Source: Actinomycetota bacterium (GTDB lineage Bacteria > Actinomycetota > Thermoleophilia > Gaiellales > Gaiellaceae). Taken from it: a stretch of 64,000 bases of DNA. The position numbers and the translations under genes are program-made. Below are positions 27,011-36,442 of the stretch, in pieces. The stretch's first letter is position 1, and every line of letters begins with the position of its first letter. A model generated the notes under the pieces. It ran no database searches. It had not been told where the DNA came from and saw only the letters and a list, made by a program, of their open reading frames with translations. Location: contig CANFDS010000005.1 of the NCBI GenBank assembly GCA_947445525.1, forward strand, positions 1 through 64,000, in the 5' to 3' direction.

Positions 27011-28755
27011 GCGAGTGGCGCGACATGATGTGCGGAGAGGTGCGGCCGGAGCACGTGGGCCGGAAGCTGACGCTGTCGGGCTGGGCCGCCCGCACGCGCG
27101 ACCACGGCGGGCTCGTCTTCGTCGACCTGCGTGACCGCGCCGGCAGCTGCCAGCTCGTCATCAACCCGGCTAACGCGCCCGAGGCGCACGCACTCTCGGC
27201 GCAGCTCCGCAACGAGTTCGTGGTGCGCGTCAGCGGCGAGCTCGTCCGCCGCTCCCCCGATGCCGTCAACCCCAACATCCCGACCGGCGAGCTCGAGCTG
27301 CAGGTCGAGACGCTCGAGATCGTCTCGAAGTGCCCGCCGATCCCGTTCCAGCTGGACGAGGAGGGCGTCGACGAGACGCTGCGACTGCGCTACCGCTGGC
27401 TCGACCTGCGCCGCGAGCGGCTCCAGCGCAACATCGCCCTGCGCGCGAAGATGGTCTCGCGGATCCGCCAGGTGATGGAGGAGGCCGGCTTCCTCGACAT
27501 CCAGACGCCGATCCTGGCCAAGCCGACGCCCGAGGGCGCACGCGACTTCCTCGTGCCCAGCCGCCTCTCGCAGGGCAGGTTCTTCGCGCTGCCACAGTCG
27601 CCGCAGATCTACAAGCAGCTGCTGATGATCGCCGGCTTCGACCGCTACTACCAGATCGCGATCTGCTTTCGCGACGAGGATCTCCGCGCCGACCGCGTGC
27701 AGGAGATCACCCAGCTCGACGTCGAGCTGGCCTTCCCCGACCAGGAGGCGCTGTTCGCGCTGATGGAGCGGATGGTCTCGACGGTGTGGCGCGAGTGCAT
27801 CGGGGTCGAGCTGCCCACGCCGTTCCGGCGGATGGACTGGGATGAGGCCGACGTGCGCTACGGCTCTGACAAGCCCGACCTGCGCTTCGGCCTGGAGATC
27901 GAGGATGCGACCGAGATGACGCGCGGCTCCGGGTTCGGCGTCTTCGCCGGCGCCGAGGCGGTGCGCTTCCTGCGCATCCCGCGCGAGCTCTCGCGTGGCG
28001 AGCTGACGAAGCTCGAGGAGGTCGCCAAGGAGTGGGGAGCGAAGGGGCTCGCGTACGTCATCTTCGCCGCGGACGGAGAGGTGCGCTCGCCGATTGCCAA
28101 GTTCCTCTCGGCGGCCGAGCTGGCCGCGATCCACTGTGAGCCCGGGCACACGGTCGTGTTCGGCGCCGCCGCACCGGCGATGGTCTCGCGTGTGCTCGGC
28201 AACCTGCGCCTGCACATCGGCCGCGAGCTCGGGCTGATCGACGAGTCGCTGTGGCTGCCGTGCTGGATCACCGACTTCCCGATGTTCGAGTGGGACGAGG
28301 ACGACCAGCGCTACGGTGCCGTCCATCACCCGTTCACGCGGCCGCGCGCCTCGGACGAGCATCTGCTGGCGACCGACCCCGGCGCGGCCAAGGCCCATGC
28401 CTACGACCTCACGCTGAACGGCGTCGAGATCGGCGGCGGCTCGTTCAGGATCTACGAGCACGACCTGCAGGCGCGCGTCTTCGACATCCTGCGCATCGGC
28501 GGCGACGAGCAACGCACGAAGTTCGGCTTCCTGCTCGACGCGCTCTCGATGGGCGCGCCGCCGATGGCCGGCATCGCCTTCGGCATGGAGCGGATGATGA
28601 TGCTCCTGGCCGGCGAGTCGAACCTGCGCGACGTTATCGCCTTCCCCAAGAACCAGGCAGGCAGCGACCCGATGACGGGCGCTCCGAGCGACGTCGACGA
28701 GCGTCAGCTGGCCGAACTAGGAATTCGGCTCGCGCTGCCGAAAACCGCCAAGTAG
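27007..28755 (+). CDS. aspS: Aspartyl-tRNA synthetase
   Basis: SEWRDMMCGEVRPEHVGRKLTLSGWAARTRDHGGLVFVDLRDRAG...FRDEDLRADRVQEITQLDVE...MGAPPMAGIAFGMERMMMLLAGESNLRDVIAFPKNQAGSDPMTGAPS. Confidence 0.97.
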   Translation: MSEWRDMMCGEVRPEHVGRKLTLSGWAARTRDHGGLVFVDLRDRAGSCQLVINPANAPEAHALSAQLRNEFVVRVSGELVRRSPDAVNPNIPTGELELQVETLEIVSKCPPIPFQLDEEGVDETLRLRYRWLDLRRERLQRNIALRAKMVSRIRQVMEEAGFLDIQTPILAKPTPEGARDFLVPSRLSQGRFFALPQSPQIYKQLLMIAGFDRYYQIAICFRDEDLRADRVQEITQLDVELAFPDQEALFALMERMVSTVWRECIGVELPTPFRRMDWDEADVRYGSDKPDLRFGLEIEDATEMTRGSGFGVFAGAEAVRFLRIPRELSRGELTKLEEVAKEWGAKGLAYVIFAADGEVRSPIAKFLSAAELAAIHCEPGHTVVFGAAAPAMVSRVLGNLRLHIGRELGLIDESLWLPCWITDFPMFEWDEDDQRYGAVHHPFTRPRASDEHLLATDPGAAKAHAYDLTLNGVEIGGGSFRIYEHDLQARVFDILRIGGDEQRTKFGFLLDALSMGAPPMAGIAFGMERMMMLLAGESNLRDVIAFPKNQAGSDPMTGAPSDVDERQLAELGIRLALPKTAK

Positions 28756-28825
28756 GGTTTGCGGCCGCTCGAGTAGTCATACGTCGGCCGTCGGTACCGA
28801 TCACGAGGCAGGGCAGACCAGGGGA

Positions 28826-30422
28826 ATGTCGGCAGGCGAACCAGCACGCGCACGGGCCACCGGGCCGCTGACGCCGTTGCCACGGCTCGAAGATCTGCCA
28901 CTCGCAGGCGAGGGCTTCGATCGCGACCGCGTTTCCGAGTCGTTCGACCAGTTCCGCCGCCACGTGCTCCAGCTGCAGGCGCAGCTGCGCGTGCTGCAGG
29001 CCGCAGGCTCCTCCGGCCGCGTCGAGCCGACGGGGCACGCCGTGCGCATGGACGCGCTGTACCTAATCCGCGCCGCCGCCGAGTTCGCCGACCAGATCGA
29101 GCGCGACGCCCAGCCCGCCTCTGCCGCCCAGATCGGCCGCACCGAGGAAGAGGTGCGCCGCAAGCAGACCGAGCTGCAGGCCCGCGGCACCTGGCTGCTC
29201 GAGCAGTCACGTCATCAGGCGACCGAGCTCACGAACGCCGCCCGTGCCGAGGTCGAGCAGACGCTCGAGTGGTCGCGTGCACAGGCTCGGCGAACATCGC
29301 GCGCGCCCAGCAGGGCACCGAGCAGCTGCTTGCCGCGGCAGGCCCGCCGCCCGAGCACCAGCTCCGCGTCATCGACGCGATCGTCCGTTCGGCCGAGGCT
29401 GCCATCGAGTCGAGCCGGCCCGCCAACGGCGGCAACGGTGGCAACGGCCCGAAGCGGCCGGCCGGAGACTCTGGCGGCGAGTTGACGGCCTGGCAGTGTC
29501 GTCGCCCGGGGCGCCGCACGGAAACCTCCCACCCGTTTCGCTGATCGCAGGCGGCGGCGCACTCGCCGCTCCCGGCCAGGACGAGCCGGTTGACGTCGTG
29601 CCTCCGCCCCCGCCGGTCGCAGACGACTCGGTCATACCGCAGCCCGCGCCCCCGGCCGGCCTCGGCGCCGGCGCCGGCGCCGAGCCCACCAGCGGTCGCC
29701 AGCGCTCGCCGCGCCAACCGCGCATGAGCCTCTCGTCCCTCTTCCGGCGAGGCCCGTTTCGCTTCGGCGTGCTCATCGCCTTCACCATCCTGGCGGCGGC
29801 GCTCGCGCGCCTCGCCGAGCTGCCGACTGGCTGGATCCTTGGCGTCATCGCCATCGCCTGGGTGCTGGCAGCCCTGATCGAGCGTTCGGCGCATCGGGCA
29901 GCGGCGATCGCCATGACCGCGCCGGCGGCTGCTGTGCCCGCTTCCGGCGCAGTCGGCCGGGCCACGGCCAGCGAGGCAGGCGGCACGCGCGCCGCCATCG
30001 CCCCGGTCGAGCCCGAGGTGGCCCTGGCGCCACCGCCGGTGGCGCCCGCCCGCCCGCGTGCAGCGGCCCCGCGCGAGGACGAGCTGTGTCTGGAGGACGA
30101 CGCCGTCATCGACCCGGCGCCGGCACCCGCCGTACACCCGGCGCAGCAGCCGGCTCCGCCGCCCGGCCAGGCCCTGGCGGTAGGCGCCGACGAACCGGAG
30201 CGTGGAGCGGTCGCCGAGCAGGCCTCGGCGCCCGAGCAGGCGTCCGAGCCCGAGCCGGTGTCGGAGCCCGAGCCGGTGTCGGAGCCCGAGCCGGCGCTCG
30301 ACCCGGAGCCGGAGCCCGACCTCGTGCTGCCGCCACCGCCGCGGCCACCGTCGAGCAGCTCGCTGCCGCGTGGCATCTGGAATCTCTGGGAGGCACCCAC
30401 CTGGCGATGCCAGGTTTACTAG
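28826..30422 (+). pseudogene. Coiled-coil (DivIVA-like) protein with C-terminal TM and Pro/Glu-rich tail, split over three frames
   Basis: Frame 1 ...AARAEVEQTLEWSRAQAR; frame 2 ANIARAQQGTEQLLAAAGPPPEHQLRVIDAIVRSAEAAIESSRPANGGNGGNG; frame 3 VDGLAVSSPGAPHGNLPPVSLIAGGGALAAPGQ...FGVLIAFTILAAALARLAELPTGWILGVIAIAWVLAAL. Confidence 0.6.
30246..30299 (+). repeat. 18-bp tandem repeat (about 3 copies) encoding EPEPVS
   Basis: GAGCCCGAGCCGGTGTCG x2 plus one variant copy GAGCCCGAGCCGGCGCTC. Confidence 0.85.
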
Positions 30423-30512
30423 GGCGTGAGGTATCGGCGTGGTGGGGCACCCAACTCCCTCCGTCATGTGTGTTGCGGCCGGCGTTGCCGCGGGCCGGCA
30501 CCGTGCATCGGC

Positions 30513-30518
30513 TAGCGT
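30513..30518 (+). promoter_or_regulatory. Putative leaderless -10 box (TAGCGT) for mnmA
   Basis: TAGCGT-N7-GTG (30526). Confidence 0.55.
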
Positions 30519-30525
30519 GGCTCCC

Positions 30526-31779
30526 GTGATCGACGTCAGCGGCGATGCAACGAGGGATGGGCAGTTCGCCCTCGTCCGGCTGCGCCTCGACGGCGACCGC
30601 ATCGTTGACGCCGACGCGGACGGGCTGGCCGGGCCGCTGCGCGGGCTGACGCTGCTCGAGGCGGCCGCCGTGGGCGGCGACGAGCTCGCCGTGGACGCCC
30701 TGGCCGCCGCCATCGGGCCGGTGTTCCGCGCGCGCCGCGCCCCGGGAAGGGTCGCGGTCGCGATGAGCGGCGGCGTCGACAGCGCCGTGGCGCTGCTGCG
30801 GGCGGGCCCCGCCGCCCTCGGCGTCACGCTCCGCCTCTGGCAGGACCCGGCGGGCGCCGACGCCTCCCGTGCCTGCTGCTCGTCGGAGAGCGTGCTGGCG
30901 GCACGGCGCGCCTGCCACCAGCGTGGCCTGCCCCACGTCACGCTCGACCTGCGCGAGGAGTTCCGCCGCGCCGTCGTCGGCCCGTTCGTCGCCGGCTACG
31001 CACGCGGCGAGACGCCCAACCCGTGCACCCGCTGCAACGGCTCGTTCCGTTTCGGCGAGCTCGTCCGCTTCGCCCGCCGCGCGGGCGCCGACCGGCTCGC
31101 CACCGGGCACTATGCGCGCCTCGTGCAGCGGGACGGCCGCACGCTGGTCGCCCGCGCCGCCGACGCCGACAAGGACCAGTCGTACATGCTGGCCCGTGTC
31201 GATCCGCGCCTCCTGGCCCACGTCTGGTTCCCGCTGGGCGAGCAGGGCAAGGCCGACACCCGCGCCGAGGCTGCGCGCGCCGGGATGGAGGCAGCCGGCC
31301 GCGCCGAGAGCCAGGAGGCGTGCTTCCTGGCCGGCTCCGACTACCGCGACTTCCTGGCGCGCCAGGGGCTGCGGCCCGTGGCCGGGCCGATCGTGGATGC
31401 TGCCGGCCGCGAGCTCGGCCGTCACGCCGGCTCGTGGGGCTTCACTCCGGGCCAGCGCAAGGGCATCGGCGTCGCGGCCGCCGAACCGCTCTACGTCATC
31501 GGCTCCGACCAGCGGCGCAACGCCGTCGTCGTCGGGCCACGGACGGCGCTGGCGCGGCGGCGTGTCTCGGTGCGCGGCCGGCTATACGCCGAGGTCGGAC
31601 GGGCCGGCGCCAAGCTGCGCTACCGCTCCCCGGCGGTCGCCGCACGCGTGCAGCCCTCCTCGCGCGGGTTCGTGCTCGAGCTCGACGAGCCGGCGTATGG
31701 TGTCGCGCGCGGCCAGGTGGCGGCGCTCTACGATGGCGACGTCGTCGTCGGTGCCGGCGTTGTCACCGCGTCCCGCTGA
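30526..31779 (+). CDS. mnmA: tRNA-specific 2-thiouridylase with N-terminal vestigial IscU/NifU-like extension
   Basis: RVAVAMSGGVDSAVALL PP-loop; NPCTRCNGSFRFGEL; ATGHYARL; DKDQSYMLARV; ESQEACFLA; about 70-aa N-terminal extension. Confidence 0.92.
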   Translation: MIDVSGDATRDGQFALVRLRLDGDRIVDADADGLAGPLRGLTLLEAAAVGGDELAVDALAAAIGPVFRARRAPGRVAVAMSGGVDSAVALLRAGPAALGVTLRLWQDPAGADASRACCSSESVLAARRACHQRGLPHVTLDLREEFRRAVVGPFVAGYARGETPNPCTRCNGSFRFGELVRFARRAGADRLATGHYARLVQRDGRTLVARAADADKDQSYMLARVDPRLLAHVWFPLGEQGKADTRAEAARAGMEAAGRAESQEACFLAGSDYRDFLARQGLRPVAGPIVDAAGRELGRHAGSWGFTPGQRKGIGVAAAEPLYVIGSDQRRNAVVVGPRTALARRRVSVRGRLYAEVGRAGAKLRYRSPAVAARVQPSSRGFVLELDEPAYGVARGQVAALYDGDVVVGAGVVTASR

Positions 31780-31796
31780 CCGGGTCGCACAACCAA

Positions 31797-31954
31797 GAGC
31801 GCGAATCAGAATGAGCGCCGTCCGCGGGTGGCTCCGATCGTCCTGCGGCCCGCAGTCCGGCCGCTGCGCGCCCGACCTGTGGGCCTGTGAGCCAGTCGAC
31901 CCACCCGCTCGCTCCGAGCGTCCCGAGGTTCAACGCTCATTCTGATTCGTGCTC
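31797..31954. repeat. 158-bp element with 21-bp terminal inverted repeats (MITE-like or structured RNA)
   Basis: Left GAGCGCGAATCAGAATGAGCG (31797-31817), right CGCTCATTCTGATTCGTGCTC (31934-31954), 20/21 complementary; nested GCGGGTGG/CCACCCGC and CTGCG-GCC-CGCAG hairpins. Confidence 0.8.
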
Positions 31955-31960
31955 TAAGCT
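31955..31960 (+). promoter_or_regulatory. Putative leaderless -10 box (TAAGCT)
   Basis: TAAGCT-N6-GTG (31967); abuts the 158-bp IR element. Confidence 0.55.
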
Positions 31961-31966
31961 ACCGGG

Positions 31967-32485
31967 GTGCCTCTCGCGGTCTCCCTTAACGACGTCGGTG
32001 ACCTCGCTCTCGCGGTGTTCCTGATCGCGCTCGGCCTCGGCCTCTTCTACGCCTTTTTCCAGCTCGGCGAGCTCTTCCACCGGCTGGCGAACCTCGTCCG
32101 GGGCACCGAGCGCGAGGTGCTGCCGGTGATCGCCAAGGTCGGCGGCACCGTCGACCGCGTCAACGACCAACTGTTGAAGGTCGACACCATGAGCGACAGC
32201 GCGGTCGACGCGGTCGAGAGTGTTGACCGGGCCGTACGCGCGGTCAGCTACGGCGTCTCGACGCCGGTGCAGAAGGCCGTCGGCCTCGTCACCGGGCTTA
32301 GGTTCGGCGCCGCCTCGCTGCGCGTCGACCGCGACTGGCGCGCGGCCGTCGTCGAGGCGAAAGAAGCAGCGGTCCGGCGCGAGCACGACTTCGTCGAAGA
32401 GCTCAACCGCCGCGGCGGCACAGCGGAAGCCGCCCCGGGCGCTGCCCCGGGCGACGCCGGTTCCGGCACCCCGCCCTCGGTCTGA
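31967..32485 (+). CDS. DUF948-like membrane-anchored protein
   Basis: LNDVGDLALAVFLIALGLGLFYAFFQLGELFHRLANLVRGTEREVLPVIAKVGGTVDRVNDQLLKVDTMSDSAVDAVESVD. Confidence 0.75.
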   Translation: MPLAVSLNDVGDLALAVFLIALGLGLFYAFFQLGELFHRLANLVRGTEREVLPVIAKVGGTVDRVNDQLLKVDTMSDSAVDAVESVDRAVRAVSYGVSTPVQKAVGLVTGLRFGAASLRVDRDWRAAVVEAKEAAVRREHDFVEELNRRGGTAEAAPGAAPGDAGSGTPPSV

Positions 32486-32532
32486 CGGCTCCGGCGCTGA
32501 CGGCGCGCGCGACCCCGGTACCATCCGCTGCC

Positions 32533-35115
32533 ATGCGCACGTCCGCCGAGATCCGCGAGGGCTTCTGCTCCTACTTCGAGTCGAAGGGGCATCTCCGGCA
32601 TCCCTCGGGCTCCCTCGTGCCGGCCAACTACGACCCTTCGGTGCTGCTCACCACGGCGGGCATGCAGCCGCTCAAGCCGTTCTTTCTCGGCCTCGCCGAG
32701 CCGCCCGGGCCGATGCTGACGACCGTGCAGAAGTGCTTCCGCACCACCGACATCGACGAGGTCGGCCAGACCGCACGGCACCTCACCTTCTTCGAGATGC
32801 TCGGCAACTTCTCGTTCGGCGACTATTTCAAGGACGGTGCCATCGAGCACGCCTGGGAGTTCGTCACCGAGCACCTGCAGCTCGACCGCGAGCTACTGTG
32901 GGCAACCGTGTTCGCCGGCGATCCCGAGCTGGGCCTCGGCCCCGACGAGGTTGCCATCAGGGGCTGGGAGCGGATGGGCGTGCCCGCCGAGCGCATCGTC
33001 CGGCTGCCGCGCTCCGACAACTTCTGGCAGGCCGGCCCGACCGGCCCCTGCGGCCCCTGCTCCGAGCTCTACTTCGACCGCGGCGCCGCTCAGGGCTGCG
33101 GCCGCCCCGAGTGCGCGCCCGGCTGCGAGTGCGACCGCTACCTCGAGTTCTGGAACCTCGTGTTCATGGAGTTCGAGCTCCACGGAGACGGCTCGCTCAC
33201 GCCGCTGCCCCGCCAGAACATCGACACCGGCATGGGCGTCGAGCGCACCTCGGCGATCCTCCAGGGCGTCTACTCGGTGTACGAGACCGACGGCTTCCAG
33301 GCGATCATGCAGTGGGTCGAGGCCGAGACCGGCACGAGCTACGGCACCGACGAGATCGCGACCAAGGCGCACCGCGTGCTCGCCGATCACGGCCGCGCGA
33401 TGACCTTCCTCGTCGCCGACGGCGTCACCCCCGGCAACGAGGGGCGCGGCTACGTGCTGCGCCGCGTCATTCGCCGCGCCGTGCTGCAGGGCAACCGTAT
33501 CGGCCTGGCGGCGCCGTTTCTGGCGCGCCTCGCCGACGTCGTGATCGAGCAGATGGGCGCGGTCTATCCCGAGCTCACGCAGAACCGCAAGGACGTGCAC
33601 GCCGTGCTGACGGCCGAGGAGGAGCGCTTCTCGCTCACCCTCGCCCGCGGCCTCAAGCTGTTCGAGGAGCGCGCCACCGGCGACGTCGTCACCGGCGACG
33701 ACGCCTTCCTGCTGCACGACACGTACGGCTTCCCCGTCGAGCTGACAACCGAGCTGGCGCGCGAGCGCGGCAGGGGGGTGGATATCGACCGCTTCCACGA
33801 GCTGATGGGCGAGCAGCGCGAGCGGTCGCGGGCGGGCGTGGGGGAGAAGGGCGACCAGCGCGCCGCCGACCTGGCCCGGGCCGCCGGCTTCACCACGCAG
33901 TTCGTCGGCTACGAGCAGACCGAGGTGCTCACGCAGATCGGGGTGCTCGAGGAGCTCGGCGACGGCCTCTTCCTGGCGAAGCTGCGCGAGAGCCCGTTCT
34001 ACGTCGACTCGGGCGGCCAGGTCACCGACGCGGGCGCCATCGAGGCCGAGAACGGCCGCCGTGCCGAGCTGCGCCAGGCCTTCCGCTTCGAGGGCGACCA
34101 GGCGCTGCTGTTCGAGGGCGCGGGCTTCGCCGCCGGCGACCGTGTCAGAGCCGTCGTGCCGCGGGCCGTTCGCTTCCCCACGGAGGCGAACCACACCGCG
34201 ACGCACCTGCTGCACGAGGCGCTGCGCCAGGTGCTGGGCGACCACGTCAAGCAGGCAGGCTCAGCGGTGCGGCCCGACAAGCTGCGCTTCGACTTCACGC
34301 ACGGCGCCGCGCTCACCGCCGACGAGCGCACGCGCGTCGAGGCGATCGTCAACCGGGCCGTGTTCGAGAACCGGCCGGTGCGCATCTACGAGACGCCGAT
34401 CGCCGAGGCGCGCAAGCTCGGCGCTCAGATGCTGTTCGGCGAGAAGTACGGGGAGATCGTGCGCGTGGTCGACGTCGAGGGCTTCTCGCGCGAGCTGTGC
34501 GGTGGCACCCACGTGCGCGCCACCGCCGAGATCGGGCCGTTTGCGATCCTCTCGGAGGGCTCGGTCGGGTCGGGGGCACGGCGCATCGAGGCCGTCACCG
34601 CCGGTGAGGCGTATGCGTACCTGCACGCGCGCTCGGTCGAGGTGGACGAGTTGCGCAGCGAGCTGGAGAAGCTCCGCAAGGAGCTGAAGAAGCGGCCTGC
34701 AGCGGGGGCCGGCGGCTCGGCCCCGGCAGGCGCGGGTGGCGGCGCCGACGCCCTGGCAGCGCTGCTCGCCGGCGCGAAGCAGGCGGGTGGCGTCACGGTG
34801 GTGGCCGCCGACCTCGGCGAGCTGGACGGTGACGCGCTGCTTGAGTTGTGCGACCGGGTCAAGCAGAAGGCCCAGCCGGCTGCGGTGGTGCTCGGAGCGG
34901 CCAGCGAGGGCCGCGTGACGATTGTCGTCAGCGTGGACGCGTCGCTGCCCGGCCGCGGGGTCGACGCCAGCGAGATCGTGAAGGTCGCGGCTGCTCTCGT
35001 GGGTGGCGGCGGTGGCGGCCGGCCGACGATGGCGCGTGCCGGCGGCAAGGATCCGGGTCAGATCGGCGCTGCCGTGGCCGCTGCCGAGCAGGCCATCCTG
35101 ACGATCCTCGGGTAG
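32533..35115 (+). CDS. alaS: Alanyl-tRNA synthetase
   Basis: [35 protein letters not shown]-like N-terminus; [47 protein letters not shown]. Confidence 0.98.
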   Translation: [860 protein letters not shown]

Positions 35116-35134
35116 GGCGCGACGGACCGGCGGG

Positions 35135-35140
35135 TACGCT
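35135..35140 (+). promoter_or_regulatory. Putative leaderless -10 box (TACGCT) for ruvX
   Basis: TACGCT-N7-ATG (35148). Confidence 0.55.
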
Positions 35141-35147
35141 GGTTGGC

Positions 35148-35546
35148 ATGAAGATGCTCGCTCTCGACTACGGCAGTGCCCGCACCGGCGTCGCCGTCTC
35201 CGACCCGACCGGAACGTTGGCCCGGCCCGTCTGCGCCGTGCGTGCCGTCGGCACCGAGAAGGGGCTCGCGCACCTGGTCAAGGTGATCGGTGAGCACGAG
35301 CCCGAGCGGATCGTCGTCGGGCTGCCGCTGACGCTCAAGGGCGAGTACGGGGCGCAGGCCCAGGAGACGCAGCAGTTCGTCGAGGCGCTGCGCGCTGTAG
35401 TCGACGTGCCGGTCGAGACCTACGACGAGCGCTTCACCACCGCGCTGGCGGCGCGCGGCGGTGGCGCCGGAAAGTCGGGCGAGGACGCGCGCGCCGCCGC
35501 CCACCTGCTCGAGAGCTACCTGCAATGGGCAGCGGGCCGCAGCTAG
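35148..35546 (+). CDS. ruvX: Holliday junction resolvase RuvX (YqgF)
   Basis: MLALDYGSARTGVAVSDPTGTLARPV...RIVVGLPLTLKGEYGAQAQ...VETYDERFTT. Confidence 0.93.
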   Translation: MKMLALDYGSARTGVAVSDPTGTLARPVCAVRAVGTEKGLAHLVKVIGEHEPERIVVGLPLTLKGEYGAQAQETQQFVEALRAVVDVPVETYDERFTTALAARGGGAGKSGEDARAAAHLLESYLQWAAGRS

Positions 35547-36442
35547 CCGACGACGCGCCGGTCTGGCCCGTCCCGGGTGCGCCGCCACCGCGGCGTGGCC
35601 GGTACCGGCGCCGGCGGCTCGTCGCCCTCTTCGGCGTCGCGCTGGCAACTGCAGTCGCTGCGACCCTGATCGCGCTGGCGGTCGGCCGCGAGAGCGGCCC
35701 GCCGCCACCGCCACCCGAGCTTCGCATCACCTTCGCCGAGGGTCTCAGCCTCGAGGAGATGGCCCGCCAGATCACCACAATCGACGGCATCGCGCGGACG
35801 ACACGCAAGCTCGACCCGATCATGACCCGTCAGGGCTATCTCGCGGCCACGCGGTCGTGGCTGACGCCCGCCTGGTTCGAGACGCCTCGGCGCACACGGC
35901 CGCTCGAGGGCTTCCTCTTCCCGTCGACCTACTCGTTCCTGGAGGCGACGCCGTCACGCACGCTGGCCGCCCAGCAGCTCGGCGCGTTCCGGCAGGTGTG
36001 GGAGTCCCTCGATCTCTCGTATGCGCGCTCGAAGAAGCTGACTGCCTACGACATCCTGATCATCGCTTCGATGATCGAGAAGGAGATCGCGGCGCCCGAG
36101 GAGCGCGCGCTGGCCGCCGCTGTCATCTACAACCGGCTGAAGGCACGCATGACGCTGGGCATCGACGCAACCCTCCGCTACGGCCTGCGCATTCCCGCGA
36201 CGCGATCGATCACCGGCGCCGACCTGCGCAGCGACAACCCGTACAACACGCGCAAGCTCCACGGGCTGCCGCCCACGCCGATCGCGAACCCGGGGGCAGC
36301 TGCGCTGCTCGCCGCCACCCGCCCGGCGCAGGTGGCCTACCTCTTCTACGTGCGCAAGCCCGACGGTATCCATCACTTCTTCACGGCGAGCTACGACGCG
36401 TTCAAGCGTTACTGCGTCGCGCACGGGTACGGTCCCTGCTGA
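35525..36442 (+). CDS. mltG: Endolytic murein transglycosylase
   Basis: N-terminal TM; LEGFLFPSTYSF...ILIIASMIEKEIAAPEERALAAAVIYNRLKARMTLGIDATLRYGL...YNTRKLHGLPPTPIANPG. Confidence 0.95.
   Translation: MGSGPQLADDAPVWPVPGAPPPRRGRYRRRRLVALFGVALATAVAATLIALAVGRESGPPPPPPELRITFAEGLSLEEMARQITTIDGIARTTRKLDPIMTRQGYLAATRSWLTPAWFETPRRTRPLEGFLFPSTYSFLEATPSRTLAAQQLGAFRQVWESLDLSYARSKKLTAYDILIIASMIEKEIAAPEERALAAAVIYNRLKARMTLGIDATLRYGLRIPATRSITGADLRSDNPYNTRKLHGLPPTPIANPGAAALLAATRPAQVAYLFYVRKPDGIHHFFTASYDAFKRYCVAHGYGPC

Noticed and set aside
28760-28800. GCGGCCGC-CTCGAG and GGTACC adjacent, looking like a cloning polylinker
   Set aside because: Isolated restriction sites are expected in GC-rich DNA; the aspS C-terminus and following ORF look natural.
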